A DNA stretch of 64,000 bases from Planctomycetota bacterium (GTDB lineage: Bacteria; Planctomycetota; Planctomycetia; Planctomycetales; Planctomycetaceae), in NCBI GenBank assembly GCA_030836185.1, contig JAURQH010000093.1:1-64000 (forward strand), in the 5' to 3' direction. Position numbers and translations under genes: made by a program. Every line of letters begins with the position of its first letter. The stretch's first letter is position 1. The notes under the pieces were generated by a model. The model saw only the letters and a list, made by a program, of their open reading frames with translations. It was not told where the DNA came from and did no database searches. Positions 26,942 to 36,063 of the stretch are shown here, in pieces.

Positions 26942-27688
26942 ATGCCCACCCAGTTCATCAAACAATTCACCGACGCAGCGCTCGATTTAGTCTATCCACC
27001 GTCCTGCGGACTTTGTCATTGCAGTCTCGAACAACAAGCCCCCCAGCATCGGCTCCTTTGCGATGATTGTTTTCAGAAACTCGATCTGACAGAAGACCGA
27101 GGTTGCCCAAGTTGCGGAGCGAAATTGGGGCCATTTGCGCCTCTAACCCCGAAATGTGTTCATTGCCGCAATGATCGTTTTGCGTTTCGGGAGGTCGTCA
27201 GCCTGGGGAATTACCAAGGCGAGTTGAAAGCCGTCTGCCTGCAATGCAAAGAGGTCCACGGTCATCATCTCGTACAACAATTCTGCGATCTCTTTTTTGA
27301 CCGGCATCAAGATCTGCTGGAAAACTGGGACATCGACTGTCTCGCCTGTGTCCCCCAACATTGGCGAAAACGTTTTCGGGGGGCTTACAATACCTCCGCG
27401 GAACTGGCCGAAAGAATGAGTCGAAGACTGCAAAAACCATTTTTACGCCAGTTACTCGTCAAAAAACAACATACGAGCGATCAGGCAGGGTTGCTCCCCA
27501 GTCATCGGCGGAAAAATGTAAAAAACGCATTCGGAATCACCTCTGACCGGCTGATTCAGGGGCGGCGTATCTTATTGATCGATGACGTACTGACGACCGG
27601 CTCCACAGCCGATGCATGCAGTCGTGTGCTGAAAAAAGCGGGTGCAGACGAGATATTCGTCGCTGTTTTGGCTCGCGGACTTGGCTAG
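26942..27688 (+). CDS. comF: ComF-family phosphoribosyltransferase-like protein
   Basis: The protein has 248 residues. An N-terminal zinc finger uses CGLC, CDDC, CPSC and CVHC pairs. The C-terminal phosphoribosyltransferase domain carries the PRPP loop ILLIDDVLTTGST. ComF proteins help DNA uptake and processing in competence, and similar proteins are widespread in non-competent bacteria. I chose ATG 26942 because MPTQFIKQFTDAALDLVYPPSC matches the usual ComF start spacing; a GTG at 26906 overlapping the dioxygenase stop is possible. It is probably in one transcript with the neighbours. Confidence 0.85.
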   Translation: MPTQFIKQFTDAALDLVYPPSCGLCHCSLEQQAPQHRLLCDDCFQKLDLTEDRGCPSCGAKLGPFAPLTPKCVHCRNDRFAFREVVSLGNYQGELKAVCLQCKEVHGHHLVQQFCDLFFDRHQDLLENWDIDCLACVPQHWRKRFRGAYNTSAELAERMSRRLQKPFLRQLLVKKQHTSDQAGLLPSHRRKNVKNAFGITSDRLIQGRRILLIDDVLTTGSTADACSRVLKKAGADEIFVAVLARGLG

Positions 27689-27754
27689 ACGTGAGTCGGT
27701 CATATACTGGAAGAACCCGCTCAATTTGAGTTTCTACAACGACCGACTGTATCT

Positions 27755-28849
27755 ATGCCGAAAAAATCATCAAAAGCCACGATCACTCCTGCACCCAAGC
27801 GGTCACATCCCACCCGTATTCTGTTACGGGGATTAGCCATCGCGCTGCCCCCCATTCTGACAGTTGTCATTCTGATTTGGATCTTCGGTGCCATCAATCA
27901 ATACATCATCCAACCGACGAGTACCGCTGTCCGCTATGGATTCGCACAATTTATCGAAGATTCGGTGAAAGTCGAAACACTGACTCCCTGGGAACGACTT
28001 CCTCCCCTCGAATACTGTCAAACCAATTATCGCATTACACCTGAATTCAAAAAACGGCTTGAAACACAGTTGCGGGCGACTGCCGAACAACAAGGCGCCT
28101 CTCGTCTTTCCGTCAATGTCAAAACCGAATGGGTACTGTCCGAGTTAGAACTGGTCTATGTTCCGATGGGATCGCGTGCAGTTCCCTACAATGATTACAA
28201 GGAAGTGGCTTCAAACGTCCCGGCTGCTGATATGCCGGCGACGTCCATTGGTATCTACATGGAATTAGTCACCACGCGATATTTTCAAAGTGTTTTTCAT
28301 CTCTCTGCAGTAGCCGTCATTATCGCAGTCTTCTTGCTATATTTCATTGGTCGTGTGGTGACTGTGCAACTGGGACAATGGATGGTGAGTGGTGTTGAAA
28401 ACCGTGTGTTGGGAAGAGTTCCCGTGATCAGCAATGTTTATTCCTCGGTCAAACAGGTCACCGATTTCTTCTTCACCGAACGAACGGTCTCGTACAATCA
28501 AGTCGTGGCCGTCCAATACCCGCGCGAAGGGATTTGGTCACTCGGTTTTGTGACAGGTGAAGGGATGCGTGAAGTCTCTGAAGAAATACAGGAGCCGATG
28601 CTGGCTTTATTGATGCCGACTTCTCCCATGCCGATGACCGGCTTCACGGTGATGGTTCGCAAGAGCGAGTGCATCGAACTCGATCTCACCATTGATCAAG
28701 CCTTTCAATATTGCCTGTCGTGCGGAGTTCTAGTGCCGCCACAACAGAAAATTTCCAGCGGTACTCTCACCGCAGCCGTGCAAGAAAAACTGGAACACAA
28801 CCATTCGCCAGCGGAGAATGCTGAAGAGAATAACGAGGAAACACCATGA
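27755..28849 (+). CDS. DUF502-family membrane protein
   Basis: The protein has 364 residues. There are two membrane helices near 24-47 and 185-208. The typical DUF502 stretches are GRVPVISNVYSSVKQVTDFF near 222 and PREGIWSLGFVTGEG near 247, then TSPMPMTGFTVMVRKSE near 288. Between the helices lies an extracytoplasmic insert of about 135 residues, longer than in most members. The function of the family is unknown; plants use relatives as COV proteins in vascular development. The stop overlaps the hemC start (ATGA). Confidence 0.84.
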   Translation: MPKKSSKATITPAPKRSHPTRILLRGLAIALPPILTVVILIWIFGAINQYIIQPTSTAVRYGFAQFIEDSVKVETLTPWERLPPLEYCQTNYRITPEFKKRLETQLRATAEQQGASRLSVNVKTEWVLSELELVYVPMGSRAVPYNDYKEVASNVPAADMPATSIGIYMELVTTRYFQSVFHLSAVAVIIAVFLLYFIGRVVTVQLGQWMVSGVENRVLGRVPVISNVYSSVKQVTDFFFTERTVSYNQVVAVQYPREGIWSLGFVTGEGMREVSEEIQEPMLALLMPTSPMPMTGFTVMVRKSECIELDLTIDQAFQYCLSCGVLVPPQQKISSGTLTAAVQEKLEHNHSPAENAEENNEETP

Positions 28850-29778
28850 ACGGACCTCCTCTCCGCATCGCCACGCGTGCCAGTCGATTGGCGTTGTGGC
28901 AGGCGAATCATGTCGCCAGTTTATTGCGTGAAGCAAATCCTGACACAAAAGTGGAATTGGTCGAAATATCGACACAGGGTGACCGCGACCGGACCGAACC
29001 CTTGCGCCAATTTGGTGGTTTGGGGGTCTTCACGAGTGAGGTACAAACGGCACTACTTGATGGTCGAGCCGATATCGCCGTTCATAGTCTGAAAGACTTA
29101 CCAACTGCCGCACACGAAAAGCTCACTTTGGCGGCGGTGCCGCAACGTGAATCGGTTTACGATGCTCTTGTTTTTGGAGAGAACTCCAATTTCAAGACGC
29201 TGGAAGACCTACCAGAAGATGCAAAAGTTGGCACCGGCTCTCCTCGTCGCCAAGCACAACTGTTACACATTCGCCCCGATTTAAAACTGGCAGAAATTCG
29301 GGGCAATGTCGAAACTCGCTTGCGAAAAGTCGATGAGGGAGAATACGACGCCATCGTTTTGGCAGAAGCCGGTTTGAAACGCCTGGAACTGAAAGACCGT
29401 ATCTCGCTGCGGTTATCGCCTCCCCAGATGTTTCCTGCTGTCTCTCAGGGAGCATTAGGGCTCGAATGCCGAGCTGATGACGAACACTCTCTCACCGCTC
29501 TGGGATTCCTGAACGACGAGACCAGCCATTTATGTGTGCTGGCCGAACGGGCTTTGCTTTCCACCTTACGAGCCGGATGTCACGCTCCCTTGGGCGCTTT
29601 CAGCGCCGTAAAAGGAGACGAATTGACCTTGAGTGGTGTCGTTCTCAGTCTGGATGGTAGTCAATGTGTTGATGCCGAAATCAACGGTGAATTATCCATG
29701 GGAAGCACATTAGGCGAGCGGTTGGCAGAATTGCTGAAAGAGCAGGGTGCCGACGAACTGTTACATCATGAATCCTGA
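28846..29778 (+). CDS. hemC: Hydroxymethylbilane synthase (porphobilinogen deaminase)
   Basis: The protein has 310 residues. It has the RIATRASRLALWQA start, STQGDRDRT, VHSLKDLPT, GTGSPRRQAQL and LAEIRGNVETRL substrate-binding arginines. The dipyrromethane cofactor Cys lies in LRAGCHAPLG at C245. The enzyme joins four porphobilinogens to the linear tetrapyrrole in haem synthesis. It overlaps the DUF502 gene by four bases. Together with hemQ it supports an active haem pathway; other hem genes are not in the window. Confidence 0.95.
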   Translation: MNGPPLRIATRASRLALWQANHVASLLREANPDTKVELVEISTQGDRDRTEPLRQFGGLGVFTSEVQTALLDGRADIAVHSLKDLPTAAHEKLTLAAVPQRESVYDALVFGENSNFKTLEDLPEDAKVGTGSPRRQAQLLHIRPDLKLAEIRGNVETRLRKVDEGEYDAIVLAEAGLKRLELKDRISLRLSPPQMFPAVSQGALGLECRADDEHSLTALGFLNDETSHLCVLAERALLSTLRAGCHAPLGAFSAVKGDELTLSGVVLSLDGSQCVDAEINGELSMGSTLGERLAELLKEQGADELLHHES

Positions 29779-29811
29779 GCTGAAGCTTTTGATCGTGAAT
29801 TTCAAACAGCG

Positions 29812-29854
29812 CGCAAAAAAGGGCCGCCACGATTCCCGCAAAACGTGACGGCCC
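29812..29854 (-). terminator. Rho-independent terminator after the secretin gene
   Basis: On the minus strand GGGCCGTCACG pairs with CGTGGCGGCCC (one mismatch) and is followed by six T residues at 29820-29815. It lies 31 bp beyond the secretin stop and 34 bp after the convergent hemC stop. Confidence 0.85.
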
Positions 29855-29884
29855 GGACCCAGAGACTCCGAAAGGAGGAGAATC

Positions 29885-32800
29885 TTACGATTGAGGAATA
29901 CCGAGGAGCATTTCCTCTTCTTCCTGGATGATGATGCGTGGTGTCACCATCAGCATCCGACTTCTAGCACTACGACCCACACCAGTGTTCTTGAACAAAC
30001 GGCTGAGATAAGGCATCTTGTTCAGGATCGGCACACCGGCCATGTTGCGTCCTTCAGAGAGAGTTTTCACACCACCTAACAGAACCGTACCACCATCCGG
30101 TACGCTGACAGTGGTTTGCACTGTCACGATCGCGGTGATCGGTTGCTGAATGGTGAGTGTCGTATTTGAACCACCGTTGTTCGCATTGTTGGCACCACCG
30201 TTGTTAGCACCACCGTTGTTAGCACCACCGCCGTTGTTTCCAACATTCACGCCACCTAAGTTTCCAACCGCTCCACCAGGAACTGAGAACTGTTGAATAT
30301 CGGTGATCGCAGTGAAGTTCGGAGAAACAGAGAGGCGAACATAGCGACGATCGGCAGAGATCACAGCGGCAACCCCCATGAAGACTCCTTCAGGAATCTG
30401 TGAAATGATTGGCTCGAAACCAACTGAACCAACACTCACAATCGGACGGTAACCAGTCACAAATGGTCGGATCGAAAAGTCTCCGACAAAGGCTGATTGC
30501 CCGTTGAACAGAGTCACTTTCGGAGCGAACATGATGTTCGAGCGAGAGTCACCTTGTGCGGCATTGATGAAGAAGAATGCTTCAATATCACTCAGGATTG
30601 CAAATCCCATCGATGCACCGGCAGAGAGGTCGGTATTCACAAACTCCGGGACACCCAGATCGAATGATCCTTGGCGAAATCCAATATCCAGGTCATCGCT
30701 GAAGCTCTGACTTCCATCCGTCAGACCAACAATAGACGTCCTCCAGTTATCGAGATTTGGCAACGCATTATCCTGAGGATCAAAACTTCCTCCACCAGTG
30801 GCACCCCCTTGGTTGTTGGCATTGTTATTGTTCGCATCCGGGATACCAGGACTTCCGAAGGGTGGTGCACCTGCATCATCATTGTTGACGTTGTCTTGAA
30901 CATTGAAGTCAAAGTCGACACCGATACGTTCGAAGAACTCGTCAGCAACTGTGATAAACCGTACTTCAATCGTCACCTGCAAGTCTTGCAGACGACGCAA
31001 TTGTCCCAGCAAGTCGGCTACTTCATCGTGAACCTGTTGTGTCTGACGAATCACTAGAGAAAGTGTCGATTCGTTCGACATCAACGAACCGATACCGTTC
31101 AGTTCGGCCCAAGTATCTGGCTCGACTGTGGTTGTGATCAGATCACTCAGTTCGTTGAAGTTCACTGTCGTGGTTCGCTGAGGCGTTCCACCTGTCGTGG
31201 GCGTTCCACCGAAAGGTGATGCTCCTTGACCGAAGGTTCCATTATCGGGAACCTGCATCATTCCGGGAACCATTCCCATATTGAAGCCGTTTGTTGCTCC
31301 TGGATCGATGACAGAACCACTCGGACCACCACCTGTGAGGTCTGGAATGTAAGGCCCCATCATGCCCATGTTCGGTTGGAAGTTGCTCAAAGGGACAACC
31401 AAGTCGGCAACAGGGTACGATCGTGTGAGCAATTTTCCTTGCTGACGAAGTTGGTTGGTAATCTTGAGCACTTCGTCCTCGATGTTGTAGCCGAGTTCGA
31501 TCGGTTTGAGAATCAGGTTCAAGGCTGATTTCAACATGATACCATCGACATCAATCGAAACAGGCGTACTCGCTTCAATACCCACTTCAGACAAAGCAGG
31601 ACCATCAACATACACCGTGATGCCCATCAAATTTGCGATGTGCTTCATGACTTCTGTCAGAGGTGCGTTGTCGAAGTGCAGAGAAATTTGCCGAGACAGA
31701 CTTTGCTCGATTTTTTTCTCTACATCCGTACGAACCTTGTTATCAGGACCACCAAATTGTGCTCGGCGATCACTCAGTTCTTTCCAATCTTGTGCGTCCA
31801 TATAGGCGATGGGATCGGTGTGAACCGGATTCAAAGCAGAGAGTTCAACATCGTTAAGGACATCAATGAAGTTCTGCTCTTTATCATCTTTGAGTTGATT
31901 ATTGAAAGCGATTCGACGTGCGAATCTCGACTTCCATTTCATCACTTCGGTCACCGGGTTCTGTGGATCAAGTTCCACAGCTTGTTTCGCGATGACTTCC
32001 GCTTCGGCGTAACGTCGTTGGTCCATCAAAGTGTTGAACTCATCGACTAAACTGGCGAGTTCCTGTTCCACGCGAATTTGCGTTTCGATACGCGATTCGA
32101 CAATTGACAGGTTCTCGGCGTTACGTCGTTTCAAATTCAACAAAGGAGCCTGTTGCTCTTTGTAAGCGTTGACCGACGTTTGCGTACGGCGGATACTGTT
32201 AATCAGGTTCTTGGAGGCTTCGTCTCCCACGGTGGAGTTTTCCACGCTGGCGAGTGCCTGGTCAAGAACAGACAGAGCTTGTTCAGGATCTTTCTCTCGC
32301 AGACGTTCTGCTTTGAAGATCGAGTTCATCACATCGGATCGCAGGCGATCATAAGCAATTGCTCGTTGTTGATCGACGAGATTCAGTTGCCCAGACTCGG
32401 CTGAGTCGTAGCTGTTTCCAGCCGTCAACTGCAAACCCTGTTGTCCACTTGGTGCCAACTCTCTCAGGAAGTCCTGAAGTTGTTGACGACGACGTGGATC
32501 GAGTTGTTCCTGTTGACGATAAGCCGTCAGGAACGCATCACGTGCCGCAGCCATGTTACCGTTCGTCATCTGTGACAAGCCCGCTTCAAACATTTGGTCG
32601 GCTGTCATTGATGCTGGATAAACGGGTGAGACGTTAGCAGCCGTCATTGCCGAAGGCGATGAGGGTTGTGACGTCGTTCCCGCAGTTGGCTGATAGGCAG
32701 CCGGATTCACTGGTCCACCAAACGGATTGCTCGTCACTTCGGCAAGATCGCGAAGAACCAATTCGGGGCGGTCATCGACCGGTCCGTAAGTGGCATTCAA

Positions 32801-34165
32801 TTGATCGGCCATCAGTGCTTTTTGCTTGGCAGTCTCAAATTGTCCCGCACGCAGAGCCATTCGGGCTTCGCGAACGAGTTGAGTCGCCTGATTAGCGGAT
32901 GTCATATTAGAAGAGGCAGCAGGAGGTGCAACAGCAGCAGCTTGTGCAACGTTCGGCTTGTTGGGCGTAGCCGGCGATTGCATTCTCTCGATCTCAGACA
33001 TCACCCGTTGTGGTGTGTCTTCGAAGAGCTCGAAAGCGACATTCATCTGACTCGCCGCTGAGGCTTTCGCCCAGGCTTCGTCGATGCGTCCTGATTTCAG
33101 AGCGGTTCGAGCTTGAGTCACCAGTTCGCGAGCGCGAACGGATTCTCCATTGGTTGGTGCAGCCGGTTTGGTAGCACTCGCAATATTCGCCGTCGGTGCT
33201 GAAGAATCACCCGCCATCGCGATCTGCAAGTCTTGCAGAACTGTTTCGGGGCGATCTTCCAACAGTGTGTAAGCCACATTCAGTTGTTGTGCGGCAGACG
33301 CTTTCTGGTAAGCATCATCATACTTACCAGCCAATAACGATTGGCGAGCTTGTTTGACGAGACCTTGTGCGATCTGCTTTTCAGAAGAACCTGATGGAGT
33401 TGATGCCGGTTGAGTGGCAGCCAGACGAGTCAGATCTTCCAACAGAAGTTCCGGGTTATCGTCGAACAAGCCGTATGTGATGTTGAAGCCTTGAGCTTTC
33501 AACGCTTTTTCACGTGCGGCAGCTAAACGACCGGCACTCATGTCAGCACGTGCTTCACGCAACAATCCGAGTGCCTGATCTTTCACAGTACCGGATGTGG
33601 CGGGAGCCGTGTTGGCGCCAGTTTGTTGAATTCTGGGGTTTTCGCTGGGGAACGATTGTCCCTGAGCGGTCACCACTGAGTTCTGTTGAGGAGCGAAAGT
33701 CAGTCCGCCAGTGCGTCGTTCGATTTCACTCAAAACGAGTTGAGGATTGTCCTCAAACACGGCGTACTTGGCATTCAACTGCTGAGCTTCCATTGCCTTT
33801 TGACGGGCAATGTCGAAGCGACTGGCTTGCAATTCCTTGCGTGCCGACTTCAGAAGTTGAATCGCACTTCTTTTGTTGGGGGTGTCAAAAGGAACCGGTC
33901 CGTTCGTGCCGCCAAATTGGCTGTCACCCTGATCGGGTGATTGTCCACGAACAATCGGTCGCTCGGTTGCAGGTCGAACTGCATTCGATGAGTAACCGGT
34001 AACAGGAGCATGTCCTGTGACCGAACGGTTTGTTGAGAGAGAGGGAGAAGTCCCCGCATTCTCAACACCAGCGACTGCTTGGGAAGGTGAGTCACCAATA
34101 TTGGTGATCCACAACCCCGCAGCAATCAGCGTGGTACAGGCGATCATTCCATATGCTTTGCCCAA
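29885..34165 (-). CDS. Type II/III secretion secretin with five N-terminal repeats
   Basis: The protein has about 1426 residues. I chose TTG 34165 because GGAGG lies eight bases upstream; ATG 34147 and TTG 34180 are alternatives. One hydrophobic segment (ACTTLIAAGLWIT) sits at the N-terminus. Residues about 97-480 hold five repeats of about 55 residues with the pattern LLxxARxxLxxGxxxxAxxKAxxAxxLNxxYxxFxDxPExVLxD. A STN/N0-like domain lies near 825-905. A secretin N-domain (VTIEVRFITVADEFFERIG) is near 1055. The outer-membrane barrel (about 1205-1420) ends VPILNKMPYLSRLFKN. A Gly/Asn-rich stretch lies near 1315. Secretins form outer-membrane gates. No GspE, GspF or pilin genes are adjacent. 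Planctomycete surface pits may be built from such proteins (inference). Confidence 0.85.
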   Translation of the reverse strand: MGKAYGMIACTTLIAAGLWITNIGDSPSQAVAGVENAGTSPSLSTNRSVTGHAPVTGYSSNAVRPATERPIVRGQSPDQGDSQFGGTNGPVPFDTPNKRSAIQLLKSARKELQASRFDIARQKAMEAQQLNAKYAVFEDNPQLVLSEIERRTGGLTFAPQQNSVVTAQGQSFPSENPRIQQTGANTAPATSGTVKDQALGLLREARADMSAGRLAAAREKALKAQGFNITYGLFDDNPELLLEDLTRLAATQPASTPSGSSEKQIAQGLVKQARQSLLAGKYDDAYQKASAAQQLNVAYTLLEDRPETVLQDLQIAMAGDSSAPTANIASATKPAAPTNGESVRARELVTQARTALKSGRIDEAWAKASAASQMNVAFELFEDTPQRVMSEIERMQSPATPNKPNVAQAAAVAPPAASSNMTSANQATQLVREARMALRAGQFETAKQKALMADQLNATYGPVDDRPELVLRDLAEVTSNPFGGPVNPAAYQPTAGTTSQPSSPSAMTAANVSPVYPASMTADQMFEAGLSQMTNGNMAAARDAFLTAYRQQEQLDPRRRQQLQDFLRELAPSGQQGLQLTAGNSYDSAESGQLNLVDQQRAIAYDRLRSDVMNSIFKAERLREKDPEQALSVLDQALASVENSTVGDEASKNLINSIRRTQTSVNAYKEQQAPLLNLKRRNAENLSIVESRIETQIRVEQELASLVDEFNTLMDQRRYAEAEVIAKQAVELDPQNPVTEVMKWKSRFARRIAFNNQLKDDKEQNFIDVLNDVELSALNPVHTDPIAYMDAQDWKELSDRRAQFGGPDNKVRTDVEKKIEQSLSRQISLHFDNAPLTEVMKHIANLMGITVYVDGPALSEVGIEASTPVSIDVDGIMLKSALNLILKPIELGYNIEDEVLKITNQLRQQGKLLTRSYPVADLVVPLSNFQPNMGMMGPYIPDLTGGGPSGSVIDPGATNGFNMGMVPGMMQVPDNGTFGQGASPFGGTPTTGGTPQRTTTVNFNELSDLITTTVEPDTWAELNGIGSLMSNESTLSLVIRQTQQVHDEVADLLGQLRRLQDLQVTIEVRFITVADEFFERIGVDFDFNVQDNVNNDDAGAPPFGSPGIPDANNNNANNQGGATGGGSFDPQDNALPNLDNWRTSIVGLTDGSQSFSDDLDIGFRQGSFDLGVPEFVNTDLSAGASMGFAILSDIEAFFFINAAQGDSRSNIMFAPKVTLFNGQSAFVGDFSIRPFVTGYRPIVSVGSVGFEPIISQIPEGVFMGVAAVISADRRYVRLSVSPNFTAITDIQQFSVPGGAVGNLGGVNVGNNGGGANNGGANNGGANNANNGGSNTTLTIQQPITAIVTVQTTVSVPDGGTVLLGGVKTLSEGRNMAGVPILNKMPYLSRLFKNTGVGRSARSRMLMVTPRIIIQEEEEMLLGIPQS
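30177..30236 (-). repeat. In-frame 15-bp tandem repeat in the secretin gene
   Basis: On the plus strand the unit GCACCACCGTTGTTA is repeated with small changes from about 30177 to 30236, with exact or near-exact units at 30192, 30207 and 30222. It encodes alternating Asn-Asn and Gly-Gly-Ala and can expand or contract without frameshift. Confidence 0.75.
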
Positions 34166-34180
34166 CGTACTGTCCTCCAA

Positions 34181-34544
34181 TTCAGACCAGAGAGTGTCTT
34201 AGTTAAAAAAACTCTGAGACATTCGACCGGCGACCTTGAACTGGTCTGCCGAGAGAGAACTCGCGGTGTTCCAGTCAAGCGACGTCGTGCGACTGTCGGT
34301 TGTAATTCAAATTTTGAAAATGGTGTTTTCGGCAGGATTGCCGACAGGTGTGGTGTTCGTTGTTCGAGTCACTTGAAAGTCTCGTCCAACAAACGGTTGT
34401 TATGTGATCGGAATCGATCCTGTGATATGAGTTGTGTGAGGTAAATATTGAATCCCCGAATATGGGTCAAGGGGAGGATTCGATTTTTTTGGGAGTTTTT
34501 TGGGGATTGTATTTTTTGTATTTGGACGGCAAGAACTGCCGATT
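34181..34544. other. 364-bp region between the parvulin and secretin genes
   Basis: No gene is recognised. It contains the small inverted repeat TCGGCA (34329-34334) and TGCCGA (34339-34344) and T-rich runs at 34482-34518. It probably holds the promoter of the secretin gene, which is transcribed toward lower coordinates. Confidence 0.6.
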
Positions 34545-35969
34545 TTACTCGAAAGGATTACCTTCGGTGAGTGGTTGGAAGACATCCTCATCCGTCTGCT
34601 GTGCCCAAATCGGCTCCTCATCGAACAAAGGAGATTCACGCACGATTGATTGAGTCGGAGCTGGTTGAGGTTTGGCTTCTTGTCCATAAGACACTTGAGA
34701 CAATGGCTCTTGCCCCAGAGGTGAGTGACGTTGTGGTGACTGACGTTGTGGCGATTGCGGATTTGTTGTTTGTGTCACGGCGGGTGCTTGTGGTTCATCA
34801 AAAATTGTTTGGATGACAGATTGTTCGCGGAGTTCTTTCATCACGCGATCAGTGGCCGCTTCCTGAAATTGAGTTCTCAAATCGTCTTTAATGGATTCTT
34901 GAACTTCTTCAAACGGAATGTAATGGTCTCGTTCCCGTTCCAGCACACGCACGATTTGAACTCCCGTCTCGCTGACGAAAACGTCACTGATCTGTCCGAC
35001 GGGCATTGTGAACAACGCTTCTTCCAATGCCTGGTCGGCAAGGCTGCCACGTTGCATCCAATCCCAGTAGCCACCCTTATCAGCACCCGGACCATCGGAA
35101 TAGGTTTTCGCAATCTCTGAAAAATCGACGCCGCGACGCAAGTCACCGGCGGCTTTGGTCAGTTTTTGAATCGCTCCCTGTTTACCACCGTTTTCACCAT
35201 AGGAAATCATGATTTGTTGCCAGCGAAGTTTCGCCGGGCGGAAGAAATCATCCTGCTTCCGTTTGTTGTATTCGGCGAGCAAATCTTGACGACTTGGTTG
35301 AGGCGGTGCTCCTGCTTTGGTTTTCAAAAACTCGGCCGCCATCACGCGATTTCCAAAGGCTCGTTCCAAAGACGCGAGAGACGAGCTTTTCTTTTGCAGT
35401 TCCACTTCCAATTCATAATCAGTATTCACCTGGAACTGTTCTTTGAGTTTTTCAATTTCGTCATTGAACAAGGTCGAAATCGCGTTGTCTAATGTTTCTT
35501 GCTGTGGTTTTTTCAAAGTCGATTTGAAACCCTGAATCAACAAGCGATTATCAATTTGAATAGGCAAATCGCGTTCGACCAAACCCCGACGCAATTCATT
35601 AAACTTCGCTGGTGGAACCTGACTTTTCAGTTCTTTCAACTTGTCGGTATAAGGTTCCAAAATCTCTGAGGCCAGAATCGATTCACCGTTGACATAAGCA
35701 ACGATCTTGGAGTCATTAAACTTTTCTCGGCCAGTATTCACACTGGTACTAACAAACTGATGGTCGCCGGTCGCACCTTCGTCAACATCAGCCAAGCCAG
35801 TGAGTGGTAATGAAGAGGGCGCATCGTTGTTAAAGCTGTATCTTGGTGGCGGCGGACCGACAACCGGAATCGCATCTTTCGGTTTTCGCAATTGACATCC
35901 AGCCAACATCAATCCCAAAAGGATGTGCAGCATGAATGCTTGATTGGTCCTGTGAAGTTTGAACACCAT
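34545..35969 (-). CDS. SurA/PrsA-like peptidyl-prolyl isomerase lipoprotein
   Basis: The protein has 474 residues from ATG 35969; a TTG upstream is less likely. The lipobox LMLAGC ends at about C25, so it is anchored in a membrane. A SurA-like N-terminal helical region runs to about 250 (VNGESILASEILEPY, DNRLLIQGF). A parvulin domain at about 265-365 carries RWQQIMISY, the YSDGPGADKGGYWDW loop and ALFTMPVGQISDVFVSETGVQIV. The 110-residue tail is Gln/Pro-rich with QSPQRQSPQRHSP. Parvulin chaperones assist folding of exported and outer-membrane proteins. It lies between mfd and the secretin gene, which may be a client (inference). Confidence 0.85.
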   Translation of the reverse strand: MVFKLHRTNQAFMLHILLGLMLAGCQLRKPKDAIPVVGPPPPRYSFNNDAPSSLPLTGLADVDEGATGDHQFVSTSVNTGREKFNDSKIVAYVNGESILASEILEPYTDKLKELKSQVPPAKFNELRRGLVERDLPIQIDNRLLIQGFKSTLKKPQQETLDNAISTLFNDEIEKLKEQFQVNTDYELEVELQKKSSSLASLERAFGNRVMAAEFLKTKAGAPPQPSRQDLLAEYNKRKQDDFFRPAKLRWQQIMISYGENGGKQGAIQKLTKAAGDLRRGVDFSEIAKTYSDGPGADKGGYWDWMQRGSLADQALEEALFTMPVGQISDVFVSETGVQIVRVLERERDHYIPFEEVQESIKDDLRTQFQEAATDRVMKELREQSVIQTIFDEPQAPAVTQTTNPQSPQRQSPQRHSPLGQEPLSQVSYGQEAKPQPAPTQSIVRESPLFDEEPIWAQQTDEDVFQPLTEGNPFE

Positions 35970-36063
35970 CCGTGGTGACTTTCCGGTAGGCCCGTTTGTA
36001 ACGGTCAATAATGAGGCATATTAAACGGACTGCGACTGAGTCCATCGGGAAAGGAGCCGAATC

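Noticed and set aside
30177..30236. Possible CRISPR array
   Set aside because: 15-bp units without spacers, inside a coding frame.
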